Positions 1 to 6,732 of a stretch of DNA of 7,151 bases are shown here, in pieces. Below the pieces are notes generated by a model. It was not told the origin of the DNA and did no database searches. It saw only the letters and a program-made list of their open reading frames with translations. Numbering within the stretch: position 1 is the first letter of the stretch; the number at the start of each line of letters is the position of its first letter. The stretch is from Thomasclavelia sp. (GTDB taxonomy: Bacteria > Bacillota_I > Bacilli_A > Erysipelotrichales > Erysipelotrichaceae): positions 1-7,151 of the forward strand of contig JAHHTG010000059.1 of the NCBI GenBank assembly GCA_020024765.1. The letters run 5' to 3'. The position numbers and the translations under genes were made by a program.

Positions 1-41
1 TCTTTTATTTATTTAAATTATTTTTAGAGTTGGGCATATTT

Positions 42-98
42 AAATAGGTGATACTTAATGGTTAAAACTCATTATCTATTGCCTATTTTTATTTTGTT
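42..98 (+). terminator. Intrinsic terminator of an off-window plus-strand gene
   Basis: Bases 42-53 (AAATAGGTGATA) pair with 77-88 (TATTGCCTATTT), including two G-U wobbles. After a 2x2 internal loop, TAATG (56-60) pairs with CATTA (70-74), closing a 9-base loop. A T-rich run follows (86-105, broken by single A, G and C). This is the classic shape of a Rho-independent terminator read on the plus strand. No plus-strand gene lies before it inside the window, so it most likely ends a gene whose coding part is off the left edge. Bases 1-27 could be the last codons of that gene in frame 1, ending at TAG 25-27, but nothing in the sequence confirms it. Confidence 0.7.
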
Positions 99-197
99 TT
101 TCTTTTAAAAAATATTAAATCTTAATCAATAGCGTTAATTAATATTAGCTTATATGTTTTTAAAGAAGTAAAATTGATGTTTTAATATGAAAACGAC

Positions 198-225
198 AAA
201 AGAAAGGTGGATATTTATCCACCTT
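198..225. terminator. Bidirectional intrinsic terminator after the MATE-kinase gene
   Basis: AAGGTGGAT (204-212) and ATCCACCTT (217-225) form a perfect 9-bp stem with a 4-base loop. On the minus strand the stem begins 5 bases after the stop codon of the 231-2228 gene and is followed by TTTCTTTTG. This fits Rho-independent termination of that gene. On the plus strand it is followed by TTGATTTTT, so it may also stop residual rightward transcription. The stretch 109-197 between this hairpin and the one at 42-98 shows no gene or recognisable site. Confidence 0.8.
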
Positions 226-230
226 GATTT

Positions 231-2228
231 TTATATAGTTGTATTATGATTTTGTAAGTATTTAACAATGATATCAGCTGTTGCTTCTTTACCGATGCTT
301 GCATCTAAACAAATGTCGTAATTCTTAATATCACGCCATTCATTACCGGTAATATTTCGGTAGTATAAAGATCTTGATTCGTCTGATCTAAGCATATGTT
401 GATGAGCTTCTTTCGGTGAATCTCCATACATTTCTTGAATGTTTTGAATACGATATTCTTCGTTTGCGTATAAAAAAACTTTGACAACATTTGGATAATT
501 ATTTAAGACATGATTTGCGGCTCTACCTGCAATGACGCATGCACCATTGTCTGCGATCTTTTGAAGGACCTTTTCTTGTGCAATAATGCCTTGCTGAGCG
601 AGATTTGTGCCTAAATATGATTGATGAAGAATCTCTGATTTGTCATTATAGTCGTTTTCAACAAATTCTTCGGCTAAGCCGCTTTCTTTAGCAATAATGG
701 CGGCTAAATCTTCACAATAGAATGGCACATTAAGTTTCTTTGCAACAAGTTCACCGATTTGTTTACCACGAGTTCCATGTTCTCTAGCGATAGTGATAAT
801 TGTTCCAGGGTGGCTTGCTTCAATCTTGATATCTTCAACTTCAACCACATTTTCGTTGCCAAGTTTTTTGAAGAATCTTGCGGTAATTACAGTTACGACA
901 ATTCCAGCCACAATATCTGAGAGCGGTGACGCTAGTAAGATGCCAAAGATTCCATTTCCGGGTTTTGTCATTTCAAAGACGTTACATAGGATGATGGTAA
1001 ATCCAACAAAGCAAAAAGCATCGCGAATAATTGAAGCAATCATGGCTTCCAATGGTTTGCCAATTGCTTGAAAGAAAATTGAGGAAATTTTAATGTAAGA
1101 AGTGATGAAACATAGACATAAAGATAAACGGAAACATTTAACTGCAAATTCCATATATAATGCATTTTGTTTGCCAAAGATACCAATGATGATTTGTGGG
1201 CAGAAGATAAAGATAATTGTTGAAATAATGCTCACGATCATAGTATATAGCAAAATTAAGTTATATGTCTTTTTTACACGGTCGTACTTTCTAGCACCAT
1301 AATTATAACCAAGAATTGGTTGTCCCCCTAGAGCTATACCAACTGCGATGTTTGTAACGATACTATAGACTTTTGTTTGGATTGAAAAAACAGAAATTGG
1401 AATATCGCTACCATAAATTGATAATGAACCATATTTATAAAGCATTACATTGCTTAATAAAGTCATAATAGCCAACGAGATTTGAATAATAAAAGTTGAA
1501 CCACCAAGAGTTACTAAATTTTTTAGCATTGGATAATTAATGATGAAACTTTGTTTTGAAAGTTTAAAACTTTTCGGTTTTTTGAAATAATAAGCACTAA
1601 TCACAAAAGATATGACTTGGCCAACTACAGTCGCAATTGCAGCACCTTCAATACCCCAATCTAGAATAAAGATACAAATTGGATCTAAAATAATATTTAA
1701 ACCAGCACCAATTAATAAGGCAATCATTGCATAGTTTGGACTTCCATCCGCTCTGATCATACTGTTCATTACATTGAACATTAAATAAGCTGGGAAGAAA
1801 AGAGCGATAATTCTAAAATAATTAACAGCTAATTCAAGTGTTTGATCAGACGCACCAAATAATCGCATTAATGGTTCATTAAAGATAAGGCATATTATTG
1901 TCAAAATGACACTGATAATTGCTGTTGATGTTAAACCTGTACCGACGCATTTATGTGCACTTTCACTATCTTGACGTCCAGAACAGATACTTAAATAAGA
2001 AGCTGCACCATCACCAACACACCAAGCAAAAGCGTTCGCGATACAAATTATAGGAAAGGAAATTCCGGTTGCTGCATTACCTAAATACCCAAGACTACTG
2101 TTTCCGATAAATATTTGGTCAACAATATTGTAAAGAGCACCAATTAATAAGCCTGTTACACATGGCACGGCAAACTTAACCAATAATTTTCCAATTGGTT
2201 GAACACCTAAAGCTTGATTTTCATCCAT
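231..2228 (-). CDS. MATE-family exporter fused to a cytidylate-kinase-like domain
   Basis: A 665-residue protein in two parts. Residues 1 to about 455 are a complete MATE (multidrug and toxin extrusion) transporter: two homologous halves (about 1-215 and 228-455), roughly twelve hydrophobic segments, and a family-typical opening with LGVQPIGKLL near the N terminus, then YNIVDQIFIG and GYLGNAATG. MATE proteins export small organic compounds across the inner membrane using a Na+ or H+ gradient. Residues 475-665 form a soluble domain of the cytidylate-kinase-like (Cytidylate_kin2) type: TIITIAREHGTRGKQIG (476-492, a degenerate P-loop that keeps K489 but has Q490 where S/T is usual), VIAGRA (565-570), DESRSLYYRNITGNEW (616-631) and YDICLDAS (637-644). 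By MATE topology the domain should lie in the cytoplasm. The start at 2228 is set by GGGAGG (2241-2236), 7 bases upstream. The gene stands alone behind a purine riboswitch and ends at the 198-225 hairpin. The fusion and leader suggest handling of a purine or nucleotide-like compound; substrate and kinase activity are unknown. Confidence 0.93.
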   Translation of the reverse strand: MDENQALGVQPIGKLLVKFAVPCVTGLLIGALYNIVDQIFIGNSSLGYLGNAATGISFPIICIANAFAWCVGDGAASYLSICSGRQDSESAHKCVGTGLTSTAIISVILTIICLIFNEPLMRLFGASDQTLELAVNYFRIIALFFPAYLMFNVMNSMIRADGSPNYAMIALLIGAGLNIILDPICIFILDWGIEGAAIATVVGQVISFVISAYYFKKPKSFKLSKQSFIINYPMLKNLVTLGGSTFIIQISLAIMTLLSNVMLYKYGSLSIYGSDIPISVFSIQTKVYSIVTNIAVGIALGGQPILGYNYGARKYDRVKKTYNLILLYTMIVSIISTIIFIFCPQIIIGIFGKQNALYMEFAVKCFRLSLCLCFITSYIKISSIFFQAIGKPLEAMIASIIRDAFCFVGFTIILCNVFEMTKPGNGIFGILLASPLSDIVAGIVVTVITARFFKKLGNENVVEVEDIKIEASHPGTIITIAREHGTRGKQIGELVAKKLNVPFYCEDLAAIIAKESGLAEEFVENDYNDKSEILHQSYLGTNLAQQGIIAQEKVLQKIADNGACVIAGRAANHVLNNYPNVVKVFLYANEEYRIQNIQEMYGDSPKEAHQHMLRSDESRSLYYRNITGNEWRDIKNYDICLDASIGKEATADIIVKYLQNHNTTI

Positions 2229-2251
2229 AAAAATACCTCCCTAGATTAAAT

Positions 2252-2311
2252 AAAAACCGTAAACAGTTGCTTAGACACTGTTTGATGTCTTATAGCGAAA
2301 CTATTTACGGT
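2252..2311 (-). terminator. Riboswitch expression platform: conditional intrinsic terminator
   Basis: Read on the minus strand, 2311-2299 (ACCGTAAATAGTT) pairs with 2268-2256 (AACTGTTTACGGT): 13 bp with one G-U. The stem can continue inward as GCU/AGC (2296-2294 with 2271-2269) and AGACA/UGUCU (2290-2286 with 2277-2273). U5 then AUUU follows at once (2256-2248). The 5' arm is made of L3, the 3' strand of P3, J3/1 and the 3' strand of P1 of the aptamer, so terminator and folded aptamer cannot coexist. In the folded state the 3' arm can be held by a separate hairpin, AAACAGT (2283-2277) with ACTGTTT (2267-2261). That hairpin is AU-rich and sits 4 bases away from the U tract, so it should terminate poorly. 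The geometry therefore predicts that ligand turns the gene on. No pairing that would hide the ribosome-binding site was seen. Confidence 0.8.
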
Positions 2312-2353
2312 AGTTTGTAGAAACACCCATCCAAATTATGGGCCTATATAAGA
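2288..2353 (-). ncRNA. Purine riboswitch aptamer, guanine class (variant core)
   Basis: All parts of a purine aptamer are present on the minus strand. P1 is UCUUAUA/UAUAAGA (2353-2347 with 2294-2288). J1/2 is UAG. P2 is GCCCAU/AUGGGU (2343-2338 with 2330-2325), with L2 AAUUUGG. J2/3 is GUUUCUAC (2324-2317). P3 is AAACUA/UAGUUU (2316-2311 with 2303-2298), with L3 CCGUAAA. J3/1 is CGC (2297-2295). L2 GG and L3 CC can make the conserved loop-loop contact. The C just before the 3' strand of P1 (2295) is the specificity base: C pairs with guanine-type ligands, U with adenine. The U of J2/3 that discriminates against 2'-deoxyguanosine in known variants is kept. Oddities: J1/2 is UAG rather than UAA, J3/1 has one extra base (CG where a single A is usual), and P2 is one pair shorter. 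Presence of a purine-type aptamer is near certain; ligand identity is less so. Confidence 0.93.
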
Positions 2354-2366
2354 TAATTCCTGTAAA

Positions 2367-2395
2367 AAATTATCATGAATTAACGTGCTTGTCAA
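2367..2395 (-). promoter_or_regulatory. Sigma-A promoter of the riboswitch and MATE-kinase transcript
   Basis: On the minus strand a perfect TTGACA (2395-2390) is followed by either TAATTT (2372-2367) at 17 bases, preceded by TGA as an extended -10, or GATAAT (2374-2369) at 15 bases. Either choice starts transcription near 2360-2362, a few bases before the aptamer's P1. The leader would be about 130 bases. The -35 is consensus, so transcription should be strong and control would fall mainly on the riboswitch. Confidence 0.75.
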
Positions 2396-2505
2396 TGATT
2401 TACTGATTTTTTAACAAATTCTCTTATAATCCATGTTAAGCTGTTTTAACGATGCTAAGTAAACATTAAATGGTGATATCACTTAAGTTTTGCGATTTAA
2501 ATAAT
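2396..2505. other. Central part of the divergent control region, unassigned palindromes
   Basis: No gene here. A perfect TATAAT on the plus strand (2425-2430) lacks a convincing -35. If used, it would give nifJ a second transcript with a leader of about 135 bases. GTTAA-6-TTAAC (2435-2450) and the perfect 10-base palindrome GTGATATCAC (2473-2482) are the only clear symmetries. The latter is flanked by AAAC (2462-2465) and GTTT (2487-2490), with TTAA inside each, forming an interrupted dyad. They could be operators but match no regulator motif I can name with confidence. Confidence 0.3.
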
Positions 2506-2522
2506 AATTTGATTTTCAAATT
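2506..2522. promoter_or_regulatory. Operator-like palindrome at the nifJ promoter (FabT-like)
   Basis: AATTTGA-TTT-TCAAATT is a perfect inverted repeat with 7-base arms. It touches the -35 region of the nifJ promoter, where a bound repressor would block polymerase. It resembles the FabT (MarR-family lipid-synthesis repressor) consensus as I recall it, ANTTTGATTATCAAATT, differing at one position. FabT is described in Lactobacillales; a link to nifJ, an acetyl-CoA producer, is inference only. The surroundings are very AT-rich, so chance symmetry is possible. Confidence 0.4.
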
Positions 2523-2564
2523 TTAATCATGTATTAGATAATGTATAATTATGCTGAAGGAGGG
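2521..2564 (+). promoter_or_regulatory. nifJ promoter and ribosome-binding site
   Basis: TATAAT (2544-2549) lies 17 bases after a weak -35, TTTTAA (2521-2526). Initiation would fall near 2556, at the very edge of the ribosome-binding site AAGGAGGG (2557-2564). That site is 7 bases before the ATG and fixes the start codon. The predicted leader is therefore only about 16 bases, leaving no room for RNA-based control from this promoter. Any regulation should act at the DNA level, for instance through the palindrome at 2506-2522. Confidence 0.65.
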
Positions 2565-2571
2565 AAATTAA

Positions 2572-5500
2572 ATGAAAAAATTCATTTCAATGGATGGTAA
2601 TACTGCGACTGCACATTGTTCTTATGCCTTTAGTGAAGTTGCTGGTATTTATCCAATCACCCCATCTTCGCCTATGGCAGAAGTCGTTGATGCTTGGTCA
2701 ACTCAAGGACGTAAAAATCTGTTCGGCGAAGTCGTAAAAGTGGTTGAAATGCAAGCTGAAGGCGGTGCTGCTGGTGCTGTGCATGGTGCCTTACAAGGTG
2801 GTACTTTTGCTTCAACATATACCGCATCTCAAGGCTTGTTGCTGATGATTCCAAATTTATACAAGATGGCAGGTGAATTACTACCAGGTGTTATTCACGT
2901 GGCAGCACGTTCTATTGCAGGCCGTTCTTTGTCGATTTTTGGTGATCATGCAGATATTTATGCATGTCGTCAAACTGGCGTATGCATGATTTGCTCGCAT
3001 TCTGTACAAGAATGTATGGATTTAGCGGGGGTTGCACATCTTTCTGCAATTAAAGGATCTTTACCTTTTATTCATTTCTTCGATGGATTTAGAACTTCTC
3101 ATGAAATTCAAAAGATTGAAGTTATGGATGAAGCATTCTTAGGTTCTTTACTTGATTTAGATGCGGTGGAACGTTTTAGAGCAAAAGCTTTAAATCCACA
3201 TTCAAATCCAGTAACACGTGGTGGTGCTGAGAATGACGATGTTTACTTTAGTGCTCGTGAAGCTCAAAACGGATGCTATGAACGTATTCCAGATATCGTT
3301 AACGACTATATGCAAAAGGTCAGTGAACATACAGGTCGTAACTATGCACCATTTACTTATTATGGTGATGAAAATGCTGAACGCATTATTGTTGCGATGG
3401 GTTCGGTTACAGAAACAATCAAAGAAGTTATTGATGATTTAAATAGCAAAGGTGAAAAGGTTGGTTTAATTAAAGTTCACTTATATCGCCCATTCTCACC
3501 TAAATACTTAAAACTTGCGGTTCCTGCAAGTGTTAAGAGAATTGCGGTTTTAGACCGTACAAAAGAATCAGGTGCGCGTGAACCGTTATTCTTGGATGTT
3601 CTAAGTGCTTTAAGTGATTTAGATGTCAAGATTATTGGTGGTCGTTATGGTTTAAGTTCACGTGATACAACACCTAATCAAATTAAGGCCGTTTATGATG
3701 AACTTAAGAAAGATGTCATGAAATCAGAATTTACAATTGGTATTAATGACGATGTTACACACTTAAGTTTAGAACTTGATGAAGATTATACAATTAAACA
3801 CGACTATACAAGTTGTTTATTCTATGGTTTGGGCAGTGATGGTACTGTTTCTGCCAATAAATCTTCTATCAAGATTATCGGTGACAATACACCTCTATAT
3901 GCACAAGCATATTTCCAATATGATTCGAAAAAAGCTGGTGGTGTTACTCGTTCTCATTTACGTTTTGGTCCATCACCAATTCGTTCAACATATTATGTTT
4001 CACATGCCGATTTTGTATCTTGTTCATTAGATCAATATGTCTTTAAATATGACATGTTGAAGAATTTAAAAGATGGTGGTACTTTCTTACTTAATACTAC
4101 ATTCCATAAGGATGAAATAGTTAAGCACTTACCAAACAAGATGCTTATTGCCTTAGCGAAAAAACATGCAAAGTTTTACATTATCGATGCAACAAATATT
4201 GCGCTTGAAATTGGCATGGGTCGCCATACAAACACAATTTTACAATCTGCATTCTTTGCATTAAATGAACAAATTCTTCCATATAGTGAAGCTGTAACTT
4301 TAATGAAAGAAATGGCGCGTAAGTCTTACATTAAGAAAGGTGAAGATATCGTTGCACTTAACTGCAAAGCTATCGATCTTGGCAAAGAAGGATTAGTTCA
4401 AATTGAAGTAGATCCGGAATGGGCTAATTTAACTTATAAAGAAGTTAAACCAAAGAGCAATGATGAATACTTTGAAGAACATGTATGCGCTATTAATGCT
4501 TTAAATGGTTATTATTTACCAGTTTCAAGTTTTACAAAACACAATTTATTAGATGGTTCATTACGCAATAACGTTTCTTATAAAGAAAAACGTGCGATTG
4601 CAATTCAAGTACCAGCTTGGGATCCAGATAACTGTATCCAATGTGGTTTCTGTGCTTTTGTTTGTCCACATGCTACAATTCGTCCATTCTTATTAACAGA
4701 AGATGAAATTAAAGATGCTCCGATGGATTTCAAAACACTACCTGCAATGGGCCGTGATATGAATGGTTTACGTTTCAGAATTCAAGTGTCACCAACTAAC
4801 TGTGTAGGATGTGGCTTATGTGTTAATGAATGCCCTGGTAAGAAGGGCGAAAAAGCTCTTAAGATGGTTGATATTCATGAAAAACTTGAACAAGAACCAC
4901 TTGCTGAATACTTGTTCAAGGATTTAGATTATAAAACTAACTACTTCCCAACTAATACAGTTAAGGGATCACAATTTTTAATGCCATATTTTGAAGTATC
5001 AGGGTCATGCCCGGGCTGTGGTGAAACTCCTTATTACAAATTATTATCACAATTATTTGGTAAGGATATGTTAGTAGCTAATGCTACAGGTTGTTCATCA
5101 ATTTACAATGCTTCAATTCCTTCAACACCATTCGTTAAAGATAAGAACGGTGAAGGTGTTTCATGGGGCAACTCATTATTTGAAGATAATGCTGAATATG
5201 GTTTCGGTATGGCGGTCGCTCAAAATTACAAGGAAGCTCAAATCTTAAAGATTATGGAAGATAATCTTGATGGTGATTGTAAGGTTGCTTTCCAAAAATA
5301 TATCGCTGCTAATAGTAATCGTGAACTTCAACGTACGATCAAGAATGAAGTTCTTGATGCTGTGAAGGCTTCATCAAATCCGAATGTTAAGGAATTATTG
5401 AAGTATGAACGTGACTTAGTTTCAAAATCAGTTTGGATTGTCGGCGGTGATGGCTGGGCATATGATATTGGTTATGGAGGTTTAGATCACGTCATTGCCA

Positions 5501-6090
5501 ATAATTTAAATGTTAATATTCTAGTACTTGATACTGAAGTATATTCAAATACTGGTGGTCAATCTTCAAAATCTTCACAAGCATCTTCAATTGCGAAGTT
5601 TGCGGCTGGTGGTAAAGCAACAGCGAAGAAAGATTTAGGCCAAATCGCAATGTCTTACGGCCATGTTTATGTGGCATCAGTTGCGATGGGCGCTAATCGT
5701 CAACAAACTCTTAACGCTTTCCTAGAAGCCGAGAGTTATGATGGACCATCAATCATTATTGCTTACTCTCCATGTATTGAACACGGAATTAAGGGTGGAT
5801 TATCTAATCACCAAGAAACACAAAGAAAAGCAGTTGAATGTGGTTACGTTTCATTGTATCGTTACGATCCACGTAAAGAATTGCCACTTACAATCGATTC
5901 TAAACAGCCAGATTATTCAAAATTTAATGATTTCTTATTGAATGAAGCACGTTATGCGCAATTGATTCGTTTAAAAGGCGAAGAAGATGCGTATGCAATG
6001 TTTGCTAAGACATGTGCTGATGCTAAGAAACGTTACGATCGTCTTGTGATGCTTAAAGAGACACTTGAACGTCAAAATAAACAAGATTAA
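2572..6090 (+). CDS. nifJ: Pyruvate:ferredoxin (flavodoxin) oxidoreductase, complete
   Basis: Cytoplasmic enzyme that converts pyruvate and CoA to acetyl-CoA and CO2, passing two electrons to ferredoxin or flavodoxin; it is central to anaerobic fermentation. At 1172 residues it has the usual length of the single-chain homodimeric enzyme. The N-terminal domain carries YPITPSSPMAE (27-37; T30 in the pyruvate site), E63 in VEMQAEGGA (thiamine activation) and R113 in VAARSIAG; these line up with T31, E64 and R114 of the Desulfovibrio africanus enzyme. A ferredoxin-type domain holds two [4Fe-4S] motifs: C688, C691, C694, C698 and C744, C747, C750, C754. The proximal cluster ligands C813, C816, C841 and C1068 are all present. 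The C-terminal thiamine-diphosphate domain shows GDGWAYDIG (959-967) and NTGGQ (993-997). No frameshift or missing residue was seen. It is transcribed alone, divergent from the MATE-kinase gene, and ends at a strong hairpin. Electron acceptor preference cannot be read from sequence. Confidence 0.98.
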   Translation: MKKFISMDGNTATAHCSYAFSEVAGIYPITPSSPMAEVVDAWSTQGRKNLFGEVVKVVEMQAEGGAAGAVHGALQGGTFASTYTASQGLLLMIPNLYKMAGELLPGVIHVAARSIAGRSLSIFGDHADIYACRQTGVCMICSHSVQECMDLAGVAHLSAIKGSLPFIHFFDGFRTSHEIQKIEVMDEAFLGSLLDLDAVERFRAKALNPHSNPVTRGGAENDDVYFSAREAQNGCYERIPDIVNDYMQKVSEHTGRNYAPFTYYGDENAERIIVAMGSVTETIKEVIDDLNSKGEKVGLIKVHLYRPFSPKYLKLAVPASVKRIAVLDRTKESGAREPLFLDVLSALSDLDVKIIGGRYGLSSRDTTPNQIKAVYDELKKDVMKSEFTIGINDDVTHLSLELDEDYTIKHDYTSCLFYGLGSDGTVSANKSSIKIIGDNTPLYAQAYFQYDSKKAGGVTRSHLRFGPSPIRSTYYVSHADFVSCSLDQYVFKYDMLKNLKDGGTFLLNTTFHKDEIVKHLPNKMLIALAKKHAKFYIIDATNIALEIGMGRHTNTILQSAFFALNEQILPYSEAVTLMKEMARKSYIKKGEDIVALNCKAIDLGKEGLVQIEVDPEWANLTYKEVKPKSNDEYFEEHVCAINALNGYYLPVSSFTKHNLLDGSLRNNVSYKEKRAIAIQVPAWDPDNCIQCGFCAFVCPHATIRPFLLTEDEIKDAPMDFKTLPAMGRDMNGLRFRIQVSPTNCVGCGLCVNECPGKKGEKALKMVDIHEKLEQEPLAEYLFKDLDYKTNYFPTNTVKGSQFLMPYFEVSGSCPGCGETPYYKLLSQLFGKDMLVANATGCSSIYNASIPSTPFVKDKNGEGVSWGNSLFEDNAEYGFGMAVAQNYKEAQILKIMEDNLDGDCKVAFQKYIAANSNRELQRTIKNEVLDAVKASSNPNVKELLKYERDLVSKSVWIVGGDGWAYDIGYGGLDHVIANNLNVNILVLDTEVYSNTGGQSSKSSQASSIAKFAAGGKATAKKDLGQIAMSYGHVYVASVAMGANRQQTLNAFLEAESYDGPSIIIAYSPCIEHGIKGGLSNHQETQRKAVECGYVSLYRYDPRKELPLTIDSKQPDYSKFNDFLLNEARYAQLIRLKGEEDAYAMFAKTCADAKKRYDRLVMLKETLERQNKQD

Positions 6091-6100
6091 TTTAATCTAA

Positions 6101-6142
6101 AAATAAAGGAATGCTTAGTTATACTCTGCATTCCTTTTTAAA
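6101..6142. terminator. Bidirectional terminator between convergent genes
   Basis: AAAGGAATGC (6105-6114) and GCATTCCTTT (6128-6137) form a perfect 10-bp stem with a 13-base loop. On the plus strand it runs into T-residues, serving nifJ, whose stop lies 14 bases upstream. On the minus strand it runs into TTTATTTTTAG, serving the VOC gene that ends at 6152. One hairpin thus serves both convergent genes. Confidence 0.88.
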
Positions 6143-6151
6143 TTGTTTTTA

Positions 6152-6532
6152 TCATTCATGTATTTCAAGTGGTAGATCATCAGGATCAAAGAAGAAGGTG
6201 AATTTCTTATTTGTATAAGGATCGATACGAATTGGTTCTGTCTTAATTCCCTTGCTATTTAATTCTTTAATCACTTCTTCAATTTTATCGACACAAAAAG
6301 CTAAATGACGTAGTCCATAAGCTTCGGGATAATTAGGTCTTTTTGGACGACCTTTAATGATAAAGAGTTCTAGTTCCATTCCGTTTAATTTTAAATCAAT
6401 TTTATAATCATCTTTTTCAGGACGATAATTTTCACGAATAATTTCAAAGCCTAATTGTTCGACATAAAACTTTTTTGATTTAGCATAATCACTACCAATA
6501 ATAGCGATATGATGGACAGTTTGTAGATTCAT
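6152..6532 (-). CDS. gloA2: VOC-family glyoxalase I-like metalloprotein (YaeR/SMU1112c type)
   Basis: A 126-residue cytoplasmic protein made of one vicinal-oxygen-chelate module pair. It closely follows the YaeR family: VHHIAIIGSDY (6-16), SKKFYVEQLGF (19-29), GLRHLAFCVD (73-82), then IDPYTNKKFTFFFDPDDLPLE (103-123). Likely metal ligands are H8, E55, H76 and E123, the arrangement expected for a divalent-metal VOC enzyme. Family members are annotated as glyoxalase-like, but a methylglyoxal-detoxifying role is not established for this type and the substrate is unknown. A small variation is DPDD where most relatives have DPDG (D119). The start at 6532 is supported by AAGGA (6544-6540) 7 bases upstream and by the conserved VHHIAI near the N terminus. 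It is a single-gene unit, convergent with nifJ. Confidence 0.9.
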   Translation of the reverse strand: MNLQTVHHIAIIGSDYAKSKKFYVEQLGFEIIRENYRPEKDDYKIDLKLNGMELELFIIKGRPKRPNYPEAYGLRHLAFCVDKIEEVIKELNSKGIKTEPIRIDPYTNKKFTFFFDPDDLPLEIHE

Positions 6533-6564
6533 TTTATTTTCCTTATAATTGTTTTCTTTCTTTA

Positions 6565-6570
6565 ATTATA
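6565..6570 (-). promoter_or_regulatory. Putative -10 element of the VOC gene
   Basis: TATAAT on the minus strand, directly preceded by TG, lies 32 bases before the start codon. Initiation near 6558 would give a leader of about 25 bases containing the AAGGA ribosome-binding site. No good -35 is seen at 16-18 bases. The rest of the spacer (6571-6717) is very AT-rich and holds only an AT-only inverted repeat, ATTAAAT-AA-ATTTAAT (6626-6641), to which I cannot assign a role. Confidence 0.5.
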
Positions 6571-6717
6571 CATATTTATCATAATCTAAATCTTAAATTA
6601 TCGGGATGTAAATGCATGTAGTGATATTAAATAAATTTAATGAATATTTAAGTTTTATTAAAGGTAAAATTTTAGAAACAAACCATAAAATGTAAATAAA
6701 GAAAGATAAAGTGATTG

Positions 6718-6726
6718 TGGTATAAT
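6718..6726 (+). promoter_or_regulatory. Extended -10 promoter giving a predicted leaderless mRNA
   Basis: TGGTATAAT (6718-6726) is a perfect extended -10 element, with no recognisable -35 (extended -10 promoters often lack one). It ends only 6 bases before the ATG at 6733. Because initiation usually falls about 7 bases downstream of the -10, the transcript should begin at or next to the A of the start codon. No purine-rich ribosome-binding site lies between, which agrees with a leaderless message. Confidence 0.6.
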
Positions 6727-6732
6727 ATACAT

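Noticed and set aside
58..108. Sixteen-codon hydrophobic open frame with GGTG upstream
   Set aside because: It lies across the stem, loop and T-tract of the intrinsic terminator at 42-98; the hydrophobic residues simply reflect the T-run.
2261..2283. AAACAGT/ACTGTTT hairpin as the riboswitch terminator (ligand-OFF model)
   Set aside because: The stem is short and AU-rich, and ACGG separates it from the U tract; the longer stem 2311-2256 abuts the U tract directly and explains the shared sequence with the aptamer.
2288..2353. Adenine riboswitch or classic 2'-deoxyguanosine riboswitch
   Set aside because: The specificity base at 2295 is C, not the U of adenine switches, and J2/3 GUUUCUAC keeps the guanine-type bases rather than the altered J2/3 of the Mesoplasma deoxyguanosine type.
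2435..2450. Rex (NADH-sensing repressor) site upstream of nifJ
   Set aside because: GTTAA and TTAAC half-sites are present, but the spacing is 6 bases rather than the expected 4 and the outer bases do not match, so the assignment is not supported.
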